Positions 36,529-44,778 of a stretch of 64,000 nt of DNA are shown here, piece by piece. Below the pieces are notes generated by a model. It was not told the DNA's origin. It did not search any database and saw nothing but the letters and a program-made list of their open reading frames with translations. The position numbers and the translations under genes were made by a program. Position 1 is the first letter of the stretch. Every line of letters begins with the position of its first letter. Location: positions 62,001-126,000 of the forward strand of contig CAVYKK010000028.1 of assembly GCA_963769045.1 (NCBI GenBank), written 5' to 3'. The stretch is from Methanocella_A sp963769045 (GTDB lineage Archaea > Halobacteriota > Methanocellia > Methanocellales > Methanocellaceae).

Positions 36529-36948
36529 TCATTCAATCTTGATATCGAGGATGAAGGCAGTCTCGTTGCCGAAAGTCGGCTCCCACGGCCGCTTGTAGAC
36601 AGCGCTGATCTGCTGGCTGCCGGTGCCGGTCGCCTTGATCTGCCACTCGTGGACGCCCCCGGCACCCATGAGGCCGCTGGTGGGCGCATGGAACGTGTCT
36701 TTAGCAATGGTCAGGCCGGAGGTCACGTTGAAAGCCCAGGAGTAACCGGTGGTGGGGTTCTCGTCGAGCAGGACCTTGATCGTCTCTCCGGGCCTGACCG
36801 TGATCATTTTGTCAGAATCCGTCTGGTTGAATGACCGCATGTTACCGTTGCCTCCGCTGATGGCATACGCGACAGTGAAGCCAGCGCATACGATGACGAC
36901 GAAAACAACGGCCAGCAGTATGACTGTCATGCCCTTCACATCTTTCAC
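36529..36948 (-). CDS. Chagasin-type (I42) cysteine protease inhibitor, membrane-anchored
   Basis: 139 residues. An N-terminal hydrophobic segment (TVILLAVVFVVIVCAGFTVAY) anchors or exports the protein. The mature part has all three chagasin inhibitory loops: NPTTGYSW, a Gly-rich GAGGVHEW loop and YKRPWE. The family blocks papain-like cysteine proteases by inserting these loops in the active site. Its target here is unknown; other cells' proteases or an endogenous surface protease are options. A paralogue lies 230 nt upstream on the same strand. Confidence 0.8.
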   Translation of the reverse strand: MKDVKGMTVILLAVVFVVIVCAGFTVAYAISGGNGNMRSFNQTDSDKMITVRPGETIKVLLDENPTTGYSWAFNVTSGLTIAKDTFHAPTSGLMGAGGVHEWQIKATGTGSQQISAVYKRPWEPTFGNETAFILDIKIE

Positions 36949-37112
36949 CTGACATTCATTAGCTTGAATACTATATATTTCTTTTTTAAACTACGGAATG
37001 GTTCGCAGTTATATTAGACTGCTTTCAGAAAAACAGTGGTAACATAACGTTATTCCAGTTAAATTACAATTTCAATAGCGGATACCGTTTACTATCAGAC
37101 AAAATGATTATG

Positions 37113-37148
37113 CAAAAAAAGAAAAAGGGGACATGCAACGCCCCTCTC
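37113..37148 (-). terminator. T-rich terminator-like sequence after the second chagasin gene
   Basis: On the minus strand GGGG...CCCC is followed by TTTTTCTTTTTTTG. The stem is weak, but the T-tract fits archaeal termination. Confidence 0.4.
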
Positions 37149-37175
37149 GTGCATTCACAGGCACGATGTATGGTG

Positions 37176-37643
37176 TTAAGCAGTTACGTTTACTTTGAGT
37201 ATGTAGGCAGTCTGGTTGCCGGTGACATTCTCGAACGAGCGCTTATAGACGCCGCTGAATGTCTGCATGCCGGTACCATTTGCCTGGATCTGCCACATGT
37301 GCAAGCCAGGGGCGCCTACCAGGGTGGTATTGGGCGCCAGGTACGTGCTGTTGACAATGTTGAGACCGCTCGTGACGCTTGCGTTCCATGTATACCCGGT
37401 GCTCGGGTTCTCTTCAAGGGTGATCTTGAATATGTCGCCGGTCTTGACGCTTACCGTCGTGTTATTGTTCGACTGGTTGAATGAGGCGACTGCGTTAACC
37501 GGGGGGGTAGCTGTCGGTGTTGCTGACGGAGTAGCCGTCGGAGTAGCTGTAGGTGTAACGGTACTCGTACAGGCCGAGACCATTACCATGCCGGCGATGG
37601 CGATTACCGCCATGCCAAAGAGTGCTATAGACTTCCTGTCCAT
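37176..37643 (-). CDS. Chagasin-type inhibitor, predicted lipoprotein
   Basis: 155 residues. The signal peptide ends in VSACTS, a lipobox-like cysteine, followed by a Thr/Pro linker of TPTATP repeats that probably carries the domain away from the membrane. The I42 domain keeps NPSTGYTW and the Gly-Leu-His-Met-Trp region (GAPGLHMW), but the third loop is YKRSFE rather than RPW, so inhibition may be weaker or of different specificity. Many N-x-S/T sequons suggest glycosylation. It is tandem with the paralogue at 36529-36948, each with its own 3' T-tract. Confidence 0.78.
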   Translation of the reverse strand: MDRKSIALFGMAVIAIAGMVMVSACTSTVTPTATPTATPSATPTATPPVNAVASFNQSNNNTTVSVKTGDIFKITLEENPSTGYTWNASVTSGLNIVNSTYLAPNTTLVGAPGLHMWQIQANGTGMQTFSGVYKRSFENVTGNQTAYILKVNVTA

Positions 37644-37769
37644 AATATTACCGATTGTAGATCAGTCCGATTAGTATATAATTCTTTTTTTAGCAATAGG
37701 TTTATTTGTAGTAATTGCAACCGAATTTAAACTGTAATGAGAGAAAAAAGGTAAAAATATCAGTAGCCT

Positions 37770-38540
37770 TTACTCTTTGAACATGTCGTCCATCGAATAG
37801 AGGCCCGGCTTCTGCGAAACGATCCAGCGCGCGGCCTTCACGGCGCCGGAGGCAAACGCCTGGCGGGAGTGGGCCTGGTGCTTCACTTCGATACGCTCGC
37901 CATCACAGGCGAACAGCACCGTATGGTCGCCCACGATGTCGCCGCCCCTGACCGCGTGGATGCCGATCTCCTTGCCCCGGGGCGAGACGCCCTCGCGCCC
38001 GTAGACGTACTTCGGCTTCTCGCTGAGGGCGGATGCTATGACATCCGCGGCTTTCAGCGCGGTGCCGCTGGGCGCGTCCTTCTTCTTGTTATGGTGCGCC
38101 TCGATGATCTCGATGTCGCAGCCCTCGAGGCGCTTTGCCGCCTCCCGCAGGAGCTTGAGGAACACCTGGACGCCGACCGAGAAGTTGGGCGAGATGATCG
38201 CGGCGACTTTGCCCGCTTCAAAAGCCTTCTTCATCTCGGCCTTCTGGGCCTCGTCGAAGCCAGTGGTGCCGATGATCAGGTTCACGCCATTGGCCGAGGC
38301 CGTCTTCGCGTTCTGGACGGCAGCGGACGCGATCGTGAAGTCGATAAGCACGTTTGGTTTCGTGGCTTTGAGCACCCGGTCCATATCGGCCGAAGGGCTG
38401 ACGGTGATCTTATCGACGGCCCTGCCGCCCTGCAGGTCGAACCCGGCGACCAGCTGCATGTCCGGCTGGGCAAGCACCGTCTCGGTGATCATGTTACCCA
38501 TGCGGCCGTTGATGCCGGCGATCGCGATCCGGACGGTCAT
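37770..38540 (-). CDS. dapB: 4-hydroxy-tetrahydrodipicolinate reductase
   Basis: 256 residues. GINGRMGNMI is the NAD(P)-binding loop; EAHHNKKKDAPSGTAL contains the catalytic His and Lys of DapB; RGGDIVGDHTV and the C-terminal RAARWI-like segment fit. It is the second step of diaminopimelate/lysine synthesis. Its ATG overlaps the dapA stop by 4 nt, so the two are translationally coupled in the rps17e-dapA-dapB operon. T-rich sequence follows the stop. Confidence 0.93.
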   Translation of the reverse strand: MTVRIAIAGINGRMGNMITETVLAQPDMQLVAGFDLQGGRAVDKITVSPSADMDRVLKATKPNVLIDFTIASAAVQNAKTASANGVNLIIGTTGFDEAQKAEMKKAFEAGKVAAIISPNFSVGVQVFLKLLREAAKRLEGCDIEIIEAHHNKKKDAPSGTALKAADVIASALSEKPKYVYGREGVSPRGKEIGIHAVRGGDIVGDHTVLFACDGERIEVKHQAHSRQAFASGAVKAARWIVSQKPGLYSMDDMFKE

Positions 38541-39520
38541 TTCCTGGCCTTCTTCACGGGGGCCTTAACCGCAGCCTTTACGGGCGAAGCCTTTGCCGCA
38601 GCCTTGCCGTTAGTCCTGACGCCATAAGCATCGAGCAGCCCCTTGAGCTTCTTCTGGTTCTCCGGGGCCATCTCGGTCAGCGGCAGCCGCAGCGCACCGG
38701 CGGCGACGCCCATCATGTTGGCGGCAGCCTTCACCGGTATCGGGTTGGTCTCGATGAACATGGCCTTCATGATCGGCGCGATCTTGTAGTACATGTCGAT
38801 GGCCTTGTTGTGGTTGCCCTCGTCATAGTACTTCACCATGGCGCACATCTCCTTCGGCATGATATTTGCCAGCACGGAGACGACGCCCTTGCCTCCCATC
38901 GCCATGACGGGGAGGGTGATGTTGTCGTCGCCCGAGAGCACGGTAAACTTCTTCTTGCTGCTGCGGGTGAGCTCGATGATCTTCTCGACCTGCTCCATGT
39001 TGCCGCTGGCCTCCTTGATGCCGATGATGTACTCGTCTTTGGCCAGCTCGGCAACCGTCTCGGGCAGCATGTTGGTCCCGGTCCTTCCCGGGACGTTGTA
39101 GAGGATGATCGGCATTTCAGCCTTTGCGGCGATGGTCCTGTAGTGCAGGATCTGCCCGGCAGGCATGGGCTTGTTATAGTAAGGCGTGATCAGCATTGCG
39201 CCTGCGGCGCCGGCGTCTTTGGCGTACTGCGTCAGCTCCAGCGCTTCCTGGGTGTTGTTGGAGCCGGACCCGCCGATGACGGGCACCTTACGCCTGTTCC
39301 GATCCGCCTGGTCGACGGCGATCTGCAGGAGCTTCTTCTGCTCCTCGAAACGGAGCGTCGCGGCCTCTCCGGTACAGCCGCACGGCACGATGCCTGCGAC
39401 GCCACCCTCTATCACGTAGTCGATGTTCCGGCGGAAGCCCTCTTCATCGATCTCGCCGTTCTTCTTAAAAGGAGTGATGAGGGCAGGATAGACGCCCTTC
39501 AGCTCTTTGAGCCTCATCAT
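38537..39520 (-). CDS. dapA: 4-hydroxy-tetrahydrodipicolinate synthase with a basic C-terminal tail
   Basis: 327 residues. The TIM barrel has GCTGEAATL, the catalytic Tyr in ILYNVPGRTG and the Schiff-base Lys in IIGIKEASGN. It condenses pyruvate with aspartate semialdehyde. After about residue 300 comes an Ala/Lys/Pro tail (KAAAKASPVKAAVKAPVKK) not needed for the barrel and unusual for the family; it may bind nucleic acid or ribosomes, but that is speculative. The start overlaps the rps17e stop (ATGATG). Confidence 0.93.
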   Translation of the reverse strand: MMRLKELKGVYPALITPFKKNGEIDEEGFRRNIDYVIEGGVAGIVPCGCTGEAATLRFEEQKKLLQIAVDQADRNRRKVPVIGGSGSNNTQEALELTQYAKDAGAAGAMLITPYYNKPMPAGQILHYRTIAAKAEMPIILYNVPGRTGTNMLPETVAELAKDEYIIGIKEASGNMEQVEKIIELTRSSKKKFTVLSGDDNITLPVMAMGGKGVVSVLANIMPKEMCAMVKYYDEGNHNKAIDMYYKIAPIMKAMFIETNPIPVKAAANMMGVAAGALRLPLTEMAPENQKKLKGLLDAYGVRTNGKAAAKASPVKAAVKAPVKKARK

Positions 39521-39714
39521 CTCTTCCTGCCTTTGGATGATACTCTGCGCGTCACGTATCCGGCGACGTGGTTTCTTACTTCCTTCGTCTGGATGGTCGC
39601 GAGCTTTTCGACTTTCTCCTTGTTCTCTTCGAAATTAGCGCCGAACTCGTTCGGGAACTGCCTTAACAAGGTGTCCGCGGTACTCTTGATGTATGTCTGC
39701 CTGATATTTCCCAC
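39517..39714 (-). CDS. rps17e: 30S ribosomal protein S17e
   Basis: 65 residues, the normal archaeal size. MGNIRQTYIKSTADTLLRQ, FEENKEKVEKL and RNHVAGYVTRR are the family signature. It heads the rps17e-dapA-dapB operon, a common euryarchaeal arrangement. A TATA-like AATATTTAAAAGG lies on the minus strand at 39797-39809. Confidence 0.93.
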   Translation of the reverse strand: MGNIRQTYIKSTADTLLRQFPNEFGANFEENKEKVEKLATIQTKEVRNHVAGYVTRRVSSKGRKR

Positions 39715-39796
39715 TGTGTTACCTCCTGCGTGATTTTTTACGGGCTGCGAACCTGCACAAGCAAGTACTGTAATGATCGTACTTTATCTGCTGCAC

Positions 39797-39810
39797 CTTT
39801 TAAATATTGC
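39797..39810 (-). promoter_or_regulatory. TATA box of the rps17e-dapA-dapB operon
   Basis: Minus strand CAATATTTAAAAGG, about 83-96 nt upstream of the rps17e ATG. Confidence 0.4.
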
Positions 39811-39890
39811 GATTGCCCGCCGTGTTGCACGCGACACCGAGATGAGCATTTATGGTTAAAATAACTTTTTATTCCCTGCCATATAGCGAT

Positions 39891-39918
39891 AAAAAAATAG
39901 TGGGCTCCCGGGGAGCCC
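39891..39918 (-). terminator. Hairpin with T-run after the ABC permease gene
   Basis: GGGCTCC-ccg-GGAGCCC (7-bp stem) followed on the minus strand by ACTATTTTTTTA, 9 nt after the permease stop. Confidence 0.7.
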
Positions 39919-39926
39919 GTGGCGAA

Positions 39927-41012
39927 TTAAGACGACAGCCCTTTCCTGCGCAGGCTGAGGTAGATGAAGGCGTAGATGACGGCGGTGATCGCCGTGAAGA
40001 CCAGCAGGTTAACCCACTGGGTGGACACGTCTTTGTTATAGACGATCGCGTCGTTCAGGCCGTTCATCAGGTACACGTTCGGCAGGACGGAGCCGACGAC
40101 CTTCAGCTCGTCGATGAAGCTGTACAGGAAGGTGAACAGCATCAGCGGGGTCATGATGACCGACGAGATGATCGAAGCGGTCTGGTAGCTGTTCGAGTAT
40201 ATCGATATCAGCAGCCCGATCCCGTTGAAGGCTATGGCGCCCAGCAGTACGAAGACCGCGGCCAGCGGCAGGTTGCCGGTGATGCTGTTGCTCAGGAACA
40301 GTACGATGACTGAGATCAGCACCGTAACCATCACACCGAACAGAGACTTGCCCATTATCACGTCCATCTGGGTGACAGGGGTCGCCATCAGGGCGGTGAT
40401 CGTCTTCTTCTCCTTCTCGGTCGTGAGGGTGGCCGGCAATACGCTGACGCCCACGATGATGATCGAGATCAGGAGCAGCGTCGGCGCGGTAAACCCGGTA
40501 TAGTTTGCCCCGCCAGGCATATCAGAGCCTCCGGGCACCTCGACGACACTCTGCGTCTGTATCGAGAGCGGGTACTGGAGCCCCGCGTATCCCATGGTCA
40601 GCTCTTTACAGGACTCGGTGAAGATGAGCGACTTGAGGTTCGTCGAGTCGGTCAGCAGGGTGAGCGACGGCTTGCTGCCAGCGGCGATGTCGCTGTCGAA
40701 GTTCGCCGGGATATCGATGCCGCCCACGATGGAGCCGCCCTTGATGCTCTGGTTGATCTGGTCGATCGAGCCGAAGACGCTGACGTTATACAGCGAGACT
40801 GACTTCAGGAAGTCGGTGTAGTTGTGGTTGCTGCCGCGATCGTAGACGCCGATCGCTACCGTCTCATTCCCGCTTGCGGTGATGGAGCTCATCATGAAGC
40901 TCATCATAACGGGCAGGAATATGGCGATGGCTACGACGATGAGAAGCGACATGTTCTTGATCGACAGTTTGGCATCCTTGGCCATGATTTTAATGATTTT
41001 ACTGAGGTCCAT
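39927..41012 (-). CDS. ABC-2 type transporter permease (exporter)
   Basis: 361 residues: one N-terminal transmembrane helix, a large extracytoplasmic loop of about 130 residues, then five helices (LLLISIIIVGVSVLPATL, MVTVLISVIVLFLSNSI, AAVFVLLGAIAFNGIGLLI and others) with TTEKEKKTITALMATPV as the coupling segment. This is the ABC-2/Nat-type exporter plan. It overlaps its ATPase gene by 14 nt. The substrate is unknown. Confidence 0.85.
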   Translation of the reverse strand: MDLSKIIKIMAKDAKLSIKNMSLLIVVAIAIFLPVMMSFMMSSITASGNETVAIGVYDRGSNHNYTDFLKSVSLYNVSVFGSIDQINQSIKGGSIVGGIDIPANFDSDIAAGSKPSLTLLTDSTNLKSLIFTESCKELTMGYAGLQYPLSIQTQSVVEVPGGSDMPGGANYTGFTAPTLLLISIIIVGVSVLPATLTTEKEKKTITALMATPVTQMDVIMGKSLFGVMVTVLISVIVLFLSNSITGNLPLAAVFVLLGAIAFNGIGLLISIYSNSYQTASIISSVIMTPLMLFTFLYSFIDELKVVGSVLPNVYLMNGLNDAIVYNKDVSTQWVNLLVFTAITAVIYAFIYLSLRRKGLSS

Positions 41013-41901
41013 TGGTTAACTGTTCCCCCGTCAGCTTGATGAATACGTCTTCCAGCGTCGCCTCTTCCGAAGCGACCGAGAATATTTCCCCGCCCAGGGA
41101 CAGGCGACTAAACAATTCCGCACACTCGCGGGAGTTCAACGGGCTCTCGTAGACCTTCCCTTCCCTGGTCTCGATCTTGAGCACGTCCTGGCCGTACTGC
41201 TTCTTCAGCATCTTTGGCGTCCCCCGGGCGATGATCTTGCCTTTGTAGACAATGGCGAGGTCGTGGCACAGGTAATCGGCCTCTTCCATGTTGTGCGTGG
41301 TCAGGATGATCGTCTTGCCCTCCTGGCTGAGCCGCTGGATGAAATGCCGTATCTCGTGAGACGAGCGCGGGTCCAGGCCGCTGGTCGGCTCGTCGAGAAA
41401 CAGTATCTCCGGGTCGTTGATCAGCGACCGGGCGATCAGTACCTTCTGCTTCATGCCCTTGGAGAATTTGCCGACGACCTTCTTCATGTGCTCTTCCATG
41501 CCCACGAGCTTGAGGACCTCTTTCGTCCGCGCCTTATCCCCGTTGTACATGCCACGGAAGAAATCGATGTTCTCGTAGGCCGTGAGCTCGTCGTAGAGGT
41601 TCTGGTACTCGAAAACGATGCCGATCTTCTGCTTGATTTTAAGTGCGTCCCGGGCTATGTCGAGGCCGCCGATCGAGGCGCTTCCCGAGGAAGGGCGCTC
41701 CTGACACGTAAGCATCTTGATAGTCGTCGACTTGCCGGCGCCGTTGGGCCCGAGCAGGCCGAAGATGCTGCCCTTCTTCACGGTGAAAGAAATGCCGTCG
41801 ACTGCCGTGAAGCTGCCGAAACGCTTGATGAGATTATTGACGACGATGTCGCCGTCTGTATTAATGCTGGACAGTCTACCCACCTTCGGGCTTATATGCA
41901 A
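40999..41901 (-). CDS. ABC transporter ATPase subunit (exporter type)
   Basis: 300 residues with Walker A GPNGAGKST, signature FSKGMKQKV, Walker B ILFLDEPTSGLD and the switch His in ILTTHNMEEA. The C-terminal extension of about 70 residues is typical of ATPases that pair with ABC-2 permeases. It is the first gene of a two-gene operon; a TATA-like TATATAA lies 15-25 nt upstream on the minus strand, so the leader is short. Confidence 0.9.
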   Translation of the reverse strand: MHISPKVGRLSSINTDGDIVVNNLIKRFGSFTAVDGISFTVKKGSIFGLLGPNGAGKSTTIKMLTCQERPSSGSASIGGLDIARDALKIKQKIGIVFEYQNLYDELTAYENIDFFRGMYNGDKARTKEVLKLVGMEEHMKKVVGKFSKGMKQKVLIARSLINDPEILFLDEPTSGLDPRSSHEIRHFIQRLSQEGKTIILTTHNMEEADYLCHDLAIVYKGKIIARGTPKMLKKQYGQDVLKIETREGKVYESPLNSRECAELFSRLSLGGEIFSVASEEATLEDVFIKLTGEQLTNGPQ

Positions 41902-41996
41902 TTGTCGGTGTATATAACCCTTCTCGACTATACGTTAAAGTCGATCGAAACGAATAAAAGATAGTGCCCGGCAGCGACTACCGCCGGGAGGTGTGT

Positions 41997-43427
41997 TTAC
42001 TTGAATATTGGGCGCTGGCTCAGCAATTTGGGCAACGCCAGCGGCCGGTATGGCTTTCCCGCGCACCGCATCCGTATCTCCTGCGCCAGCTCGTCACGGG
42101 TCATGGTGGCGCGCTTGCCGGTCTCCCGGATGGTGACCGACAACAGGCCCGATTCGGCCTCCCGCTCGCCCACCACAGCCACATACGGCACCCATTCCAT
42201 GTTTGCCTTGGCGATCTTTTTGGACAGCGTCTCGTCGCTGTCGTCCACGTCACACCGGACGCCGTCGATGTCGAGATACCTGCAGTAGTCAAGCTGTTTC
42301 TCGGACACGGGGATAAAGCGCACCTGCGTCGGCGACAGCCATACGGACAGTGTCGGCGACTCCTTTTTCAGCGCCTCCTCGAGCATGGAGAAGTACCACC
42401 GCTCGATGCTGCCGATGCTGGAGTGGCAGATGATGCAGCCCTTTTTCTGGCCGTTCCGGTCCACGTAGTTGATGCCGTAGACCTGCGCGTCCTTGACGTC
42501 CAGCTGGACAGTCGAGAGCTGGATGCAGCTCCGGGTCGAGTCCACGCCCTGGAACTCGTTCTTCACGGCCCAATAGTGCTTGGCCTCGGACAGCACCTCG
42601 ACGAACGCCGGCTGGTTCGAATATTTCAGCAACTCGACGATGCGTGCCTTGTGCGCCACATAGAACGGCTCTACGATACGGAATACGATCGCGTACTCCA
42701 CGCCCGACGCGTCGGCGAGGTCCGCATAGTTGCGGTAGAGTTCCATGTACTCCGCCCAGCCCTCTTCCATGTCCCGGCAGAAGCAGTGGATATCCGGCAT
42801 GTGGAACGCCCGGAGCCGCTTCAGCCCGGACAGCTCGCCGCTCCGCTCGTAGCGGAAGCTCTTGCTAAACTCGTATATCCGCAGCGGCAGGTGCCGGTAG
42901 CTGATCGTAGCGTCCTTCATGATCTTGAACAGCCCGAAGTCGCCCGCGAACCGCAGAATGAACTGCTGATCGTCATCCGGCGGCGTCACCGTGTAGTGAC
43001 GCTCGTGGAAGGTCCCCGCCTGCTCCCGGATCTGCGGGTCGTTCCAGTCGTACAGCAATGGCGAATCGATCTGCAGCGCCTTGAACCGGTTTACCGCGAT
43101 CTCGTTGGCCCAGTCCCGCAGGAGCTGGAAGATCAGGTACCCCTTCGGGTAGAAACGGAAGTTGCCCGAGTCCGAGGACGGCTCGTAGCCGACCAGCTCG
43201 TGGGCCTGCATGACCTTGATCGAGGGCGGCTCCTTGCTGGGAGGATGCTTGAGCTCCTCGGAGACGACGTACGCCTCCAGCGGCCGGTGGCCGACGGCAG
43301 TGAGCGTCTTCATGACCTCCGCTTCCTTCGACAGGTCCAGCTGGTGCTCGGTTCCGTCAGGCTGCAGTATGATGTGCCTGCTCTGTATGTTTTTCACGAC
43401 ATCTTCCCTATTTTTAAGCTTGATCAA
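41997..43427 (-). CDS. thrS: Threonyl-tRNA synthetase, short form lacking the archaeal editing domain
   Basis: 476 residues. Class II core: EPPSIKVMQAHELVGYEP, motif 2 FRYERSGELSGLKRLRAF, motif 3 IGSIERWYFSMLEEA, then an anticodon-binding domain (PYVAVVGEREAESG). Full-length archaeal ThrRS is usually more than 600 residues because of an N-terminal deacylase-like editing domain; here only about 45 residues precede the core. Two of the three zinc ligands of bacterial enzymes align (His in MPDIH and CHSSIG), but the cysteine position aligns with Asp in RFAGDFGLF. It may be a catalysis-only ThrRS working with a separate editing protein. ATG at 43427. Confidence 0.82.
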   Translation of the reverse strand: MIKLKNREDVVKNIQSRHIILQPDGTEHQLDLSKEAEVMKTLTAVGHRPLEAYVVSEELKHPPSKEPPSIKVMQAHELVGYEPSSDSGNFRFYPKGYLIFQLLRDWANEIAVNRFKALQIDSPLLYDWNDPQIREQAGTFHERHYTVTPPDDDQQFILRFAGDFGLFKIMKDATISYRHLPLRIYEFSKSFRYERSGELSGLKRLRAFHMPDIHCFCRDMEEGWAEYMELYRNYADLADASGVEYAIVFRIVEPFYVAHKARIVELLKYSNQPAFVEVLSEAKHYWAVKNEFQGVDSTRSCIQLSTVQLDVKDAQVYGINYVDRNGQKKGCIICHSSIGSIERWYFSMLEEALKKESPTLSVWLSPTQVRFIPVSEKQLDYCRYLDIDGVRCDVDDSDETLSKKIAKANMEWVPYVAVVGEREAESGLLSVTIRETGKRATMTRDELAQEIRMRCAGKPYRPLALPKLLSQRPIFK

Positions 43428-43660
43428 CGTTCAAGGCCTCCGGGCAGGAATCAGGTGCTCGACAGAGGACAAAGCGCCCTCAGTCAGTAGTAGTGGTAGT
43501 GGCGAAAGTAGTTTTTCCGGCGAAATAAAGGCGAAATAGCGCGGACGTCAGGTTACCACCAGTTAATACTACAAGCCCACAGTATAAAAAAGTTGCCACG
43601 AGGACAGGCGCTTTCAGGGAAAATGGAGCCCAGGCGAGCGATTATGGGTCCGGCTGACCG

Positions 43661-43683
43661 TGCGGCCGCTCGCGCGCGCGGAC
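43661..43683. repeat. CG-alternating tract in a 302-bp gap
   Basis: GCGGCCGCTCGCGCGCGCGG, nearly the reverse complement of the tract at 15733-15759. The surrounding gap (43428-43729) shows no gene. Confidence 0.4.
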
Positions 43684-43729
43684 GGACAGGGCAGAGACAC
43701 ACGCTTGACCATTCCTGGCATCTTTTAAA

Positions 43730-44710
43730 TTAGCCTTTGCCCTGGGTGCCAGCTGTTAAAAAGAGGGCATCGGGATTCAGGATGTTCTGTGGTTTCCCGG
43801 CCAGAAAGGCCCTGATGTTCTCCACCGTTATCGCCATGCACTTCTCCCGTGCCTCTACCGTGTTGTAGGCGACGTGCGGGGTCAGCAGCACGTTATCGAG
43901 CTTTTTCAACGGGCTGTCCGGCGGCAGCGGCTCCTCGTTGAAGACGTCGAGGCAGGCACCGGCGATCAGGCCGCCCTCCAGCGCGCATACGAGAGCGCCC
44001 TCGTCGATGATCGGGCCTCTCGCCGTATTTACCAGGATGGCTGTCGGCTTCATGCGTGCGAACGCCACCCGGCCGATCATGCCTTCAGTCACGGGCGTCA
44101 GCGGCAGATGGACGGATATAAAATCGCTGTGCTTGTGCAGCTCATCGAGGCTGACATACCTGAAGCCGTACTTTCTTGCGTGCTCTTCCGACTGGCGGAC
44201 GTCATAGGCGATTACGTCCATGCCGAAGCAGCTTGCGATCTCCGCAACACGGATGCCTATCCGGCCGGTGCCGATCACGCCCAGGGTGCGCCCGGCCAGC
44301 TCTCGCCCTTCCCATGAAGTGCACTCGAAACAGCCTTCCCGGATGGAGCGATCAGCTTCCCTGATTCTCCGGAGGAACGCCAGCAGCATGGCGAACACCT
44401 GTTCGGCGACGGCTTCATTCGCATAGCCCGGCGCGTTGACAACGGCTACGCCATGGCAGGTAGCCGCTCCGAGGTCGACGTCGTCGTAGCCGGTCCGGGC
44501 CAGCGCGACCAGCTTCAGCGTCGTGTCTTCGAAGACATAGGACATCAGGCGATAGTGTGTGACGATGGCGATGTCTGCGCTATCAATTCTTGCCAGGAAT
44601 TCCTCCAGCGACTCGGGCCGGTCTTCATAGACGCGCAGCTCGCCCAGCTGTTCCAGCTGTTTACGGTAGATATCCGGCATGCAAGCAGAGTCAGTGGCGA
44701 CGATTAGCAT
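43730..44710 (-). CDS. D-isomer-specific 2-hydroxyacid dehydrogenase
   Basis: 326 residues from the ATG at 44710 (MLIVATDSACMP). NAD-binding GVIGTGRIGIRVAEI, catalytic Arg in VNTARGPIID, Glu in DVFNEEPLP and His in LTPHVAYNT are all present. It has no C-terminal ACT domain, so it is not a classical phosphoglycerate dehydrogenase; closer substrates (lactate, glyoxylate or hydroxypyruvate types) cannot be decided. A TTG/GTG-type extension to 44782 would overlap the next gene and is not favoured. Confidence 0.85.
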   Translation of the reverse strand: MLIVATDSACMPDIYRKQLEQLGELRVYEDRPESLEEFLARIDSADIAIVTHYRLMSYVFEDTTLKLVALARTGYDDVDLGAATCHGVAVVNAPGYANEAVAEQVFAMLLAFLRRIREADRSIREGCFECTSWEGRELAGRTLGVIGTGRIGIRVAEIASCFGMDVIAYDVRQSEEHARKYGFRYVSLDELHKHSDFISVHLPLTPVTEGMIGRVAFARMKPTAILVNTARGPIIDEGALVCALEGGLIAGACLDVFNEEPLPPDSPLKKLDNVLLTPHVAYNTVEAREKCMAITVENIRAFLAGKPQNILNPDALFLTAGTQGKG

Positions 44711-44778
44711 CGATAAAAAAGTGTACGGGCGGGGCAAAGTCGGTTTGCCGCGGACACGGCGGGGCCCGATACATGCGC

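Noticed and set aside
41964..43490. Long plus-strand frame opposite thrS
   Set aside because: Antisense shadow; the minus strand encodes a full class II synthetase core with all motifs.
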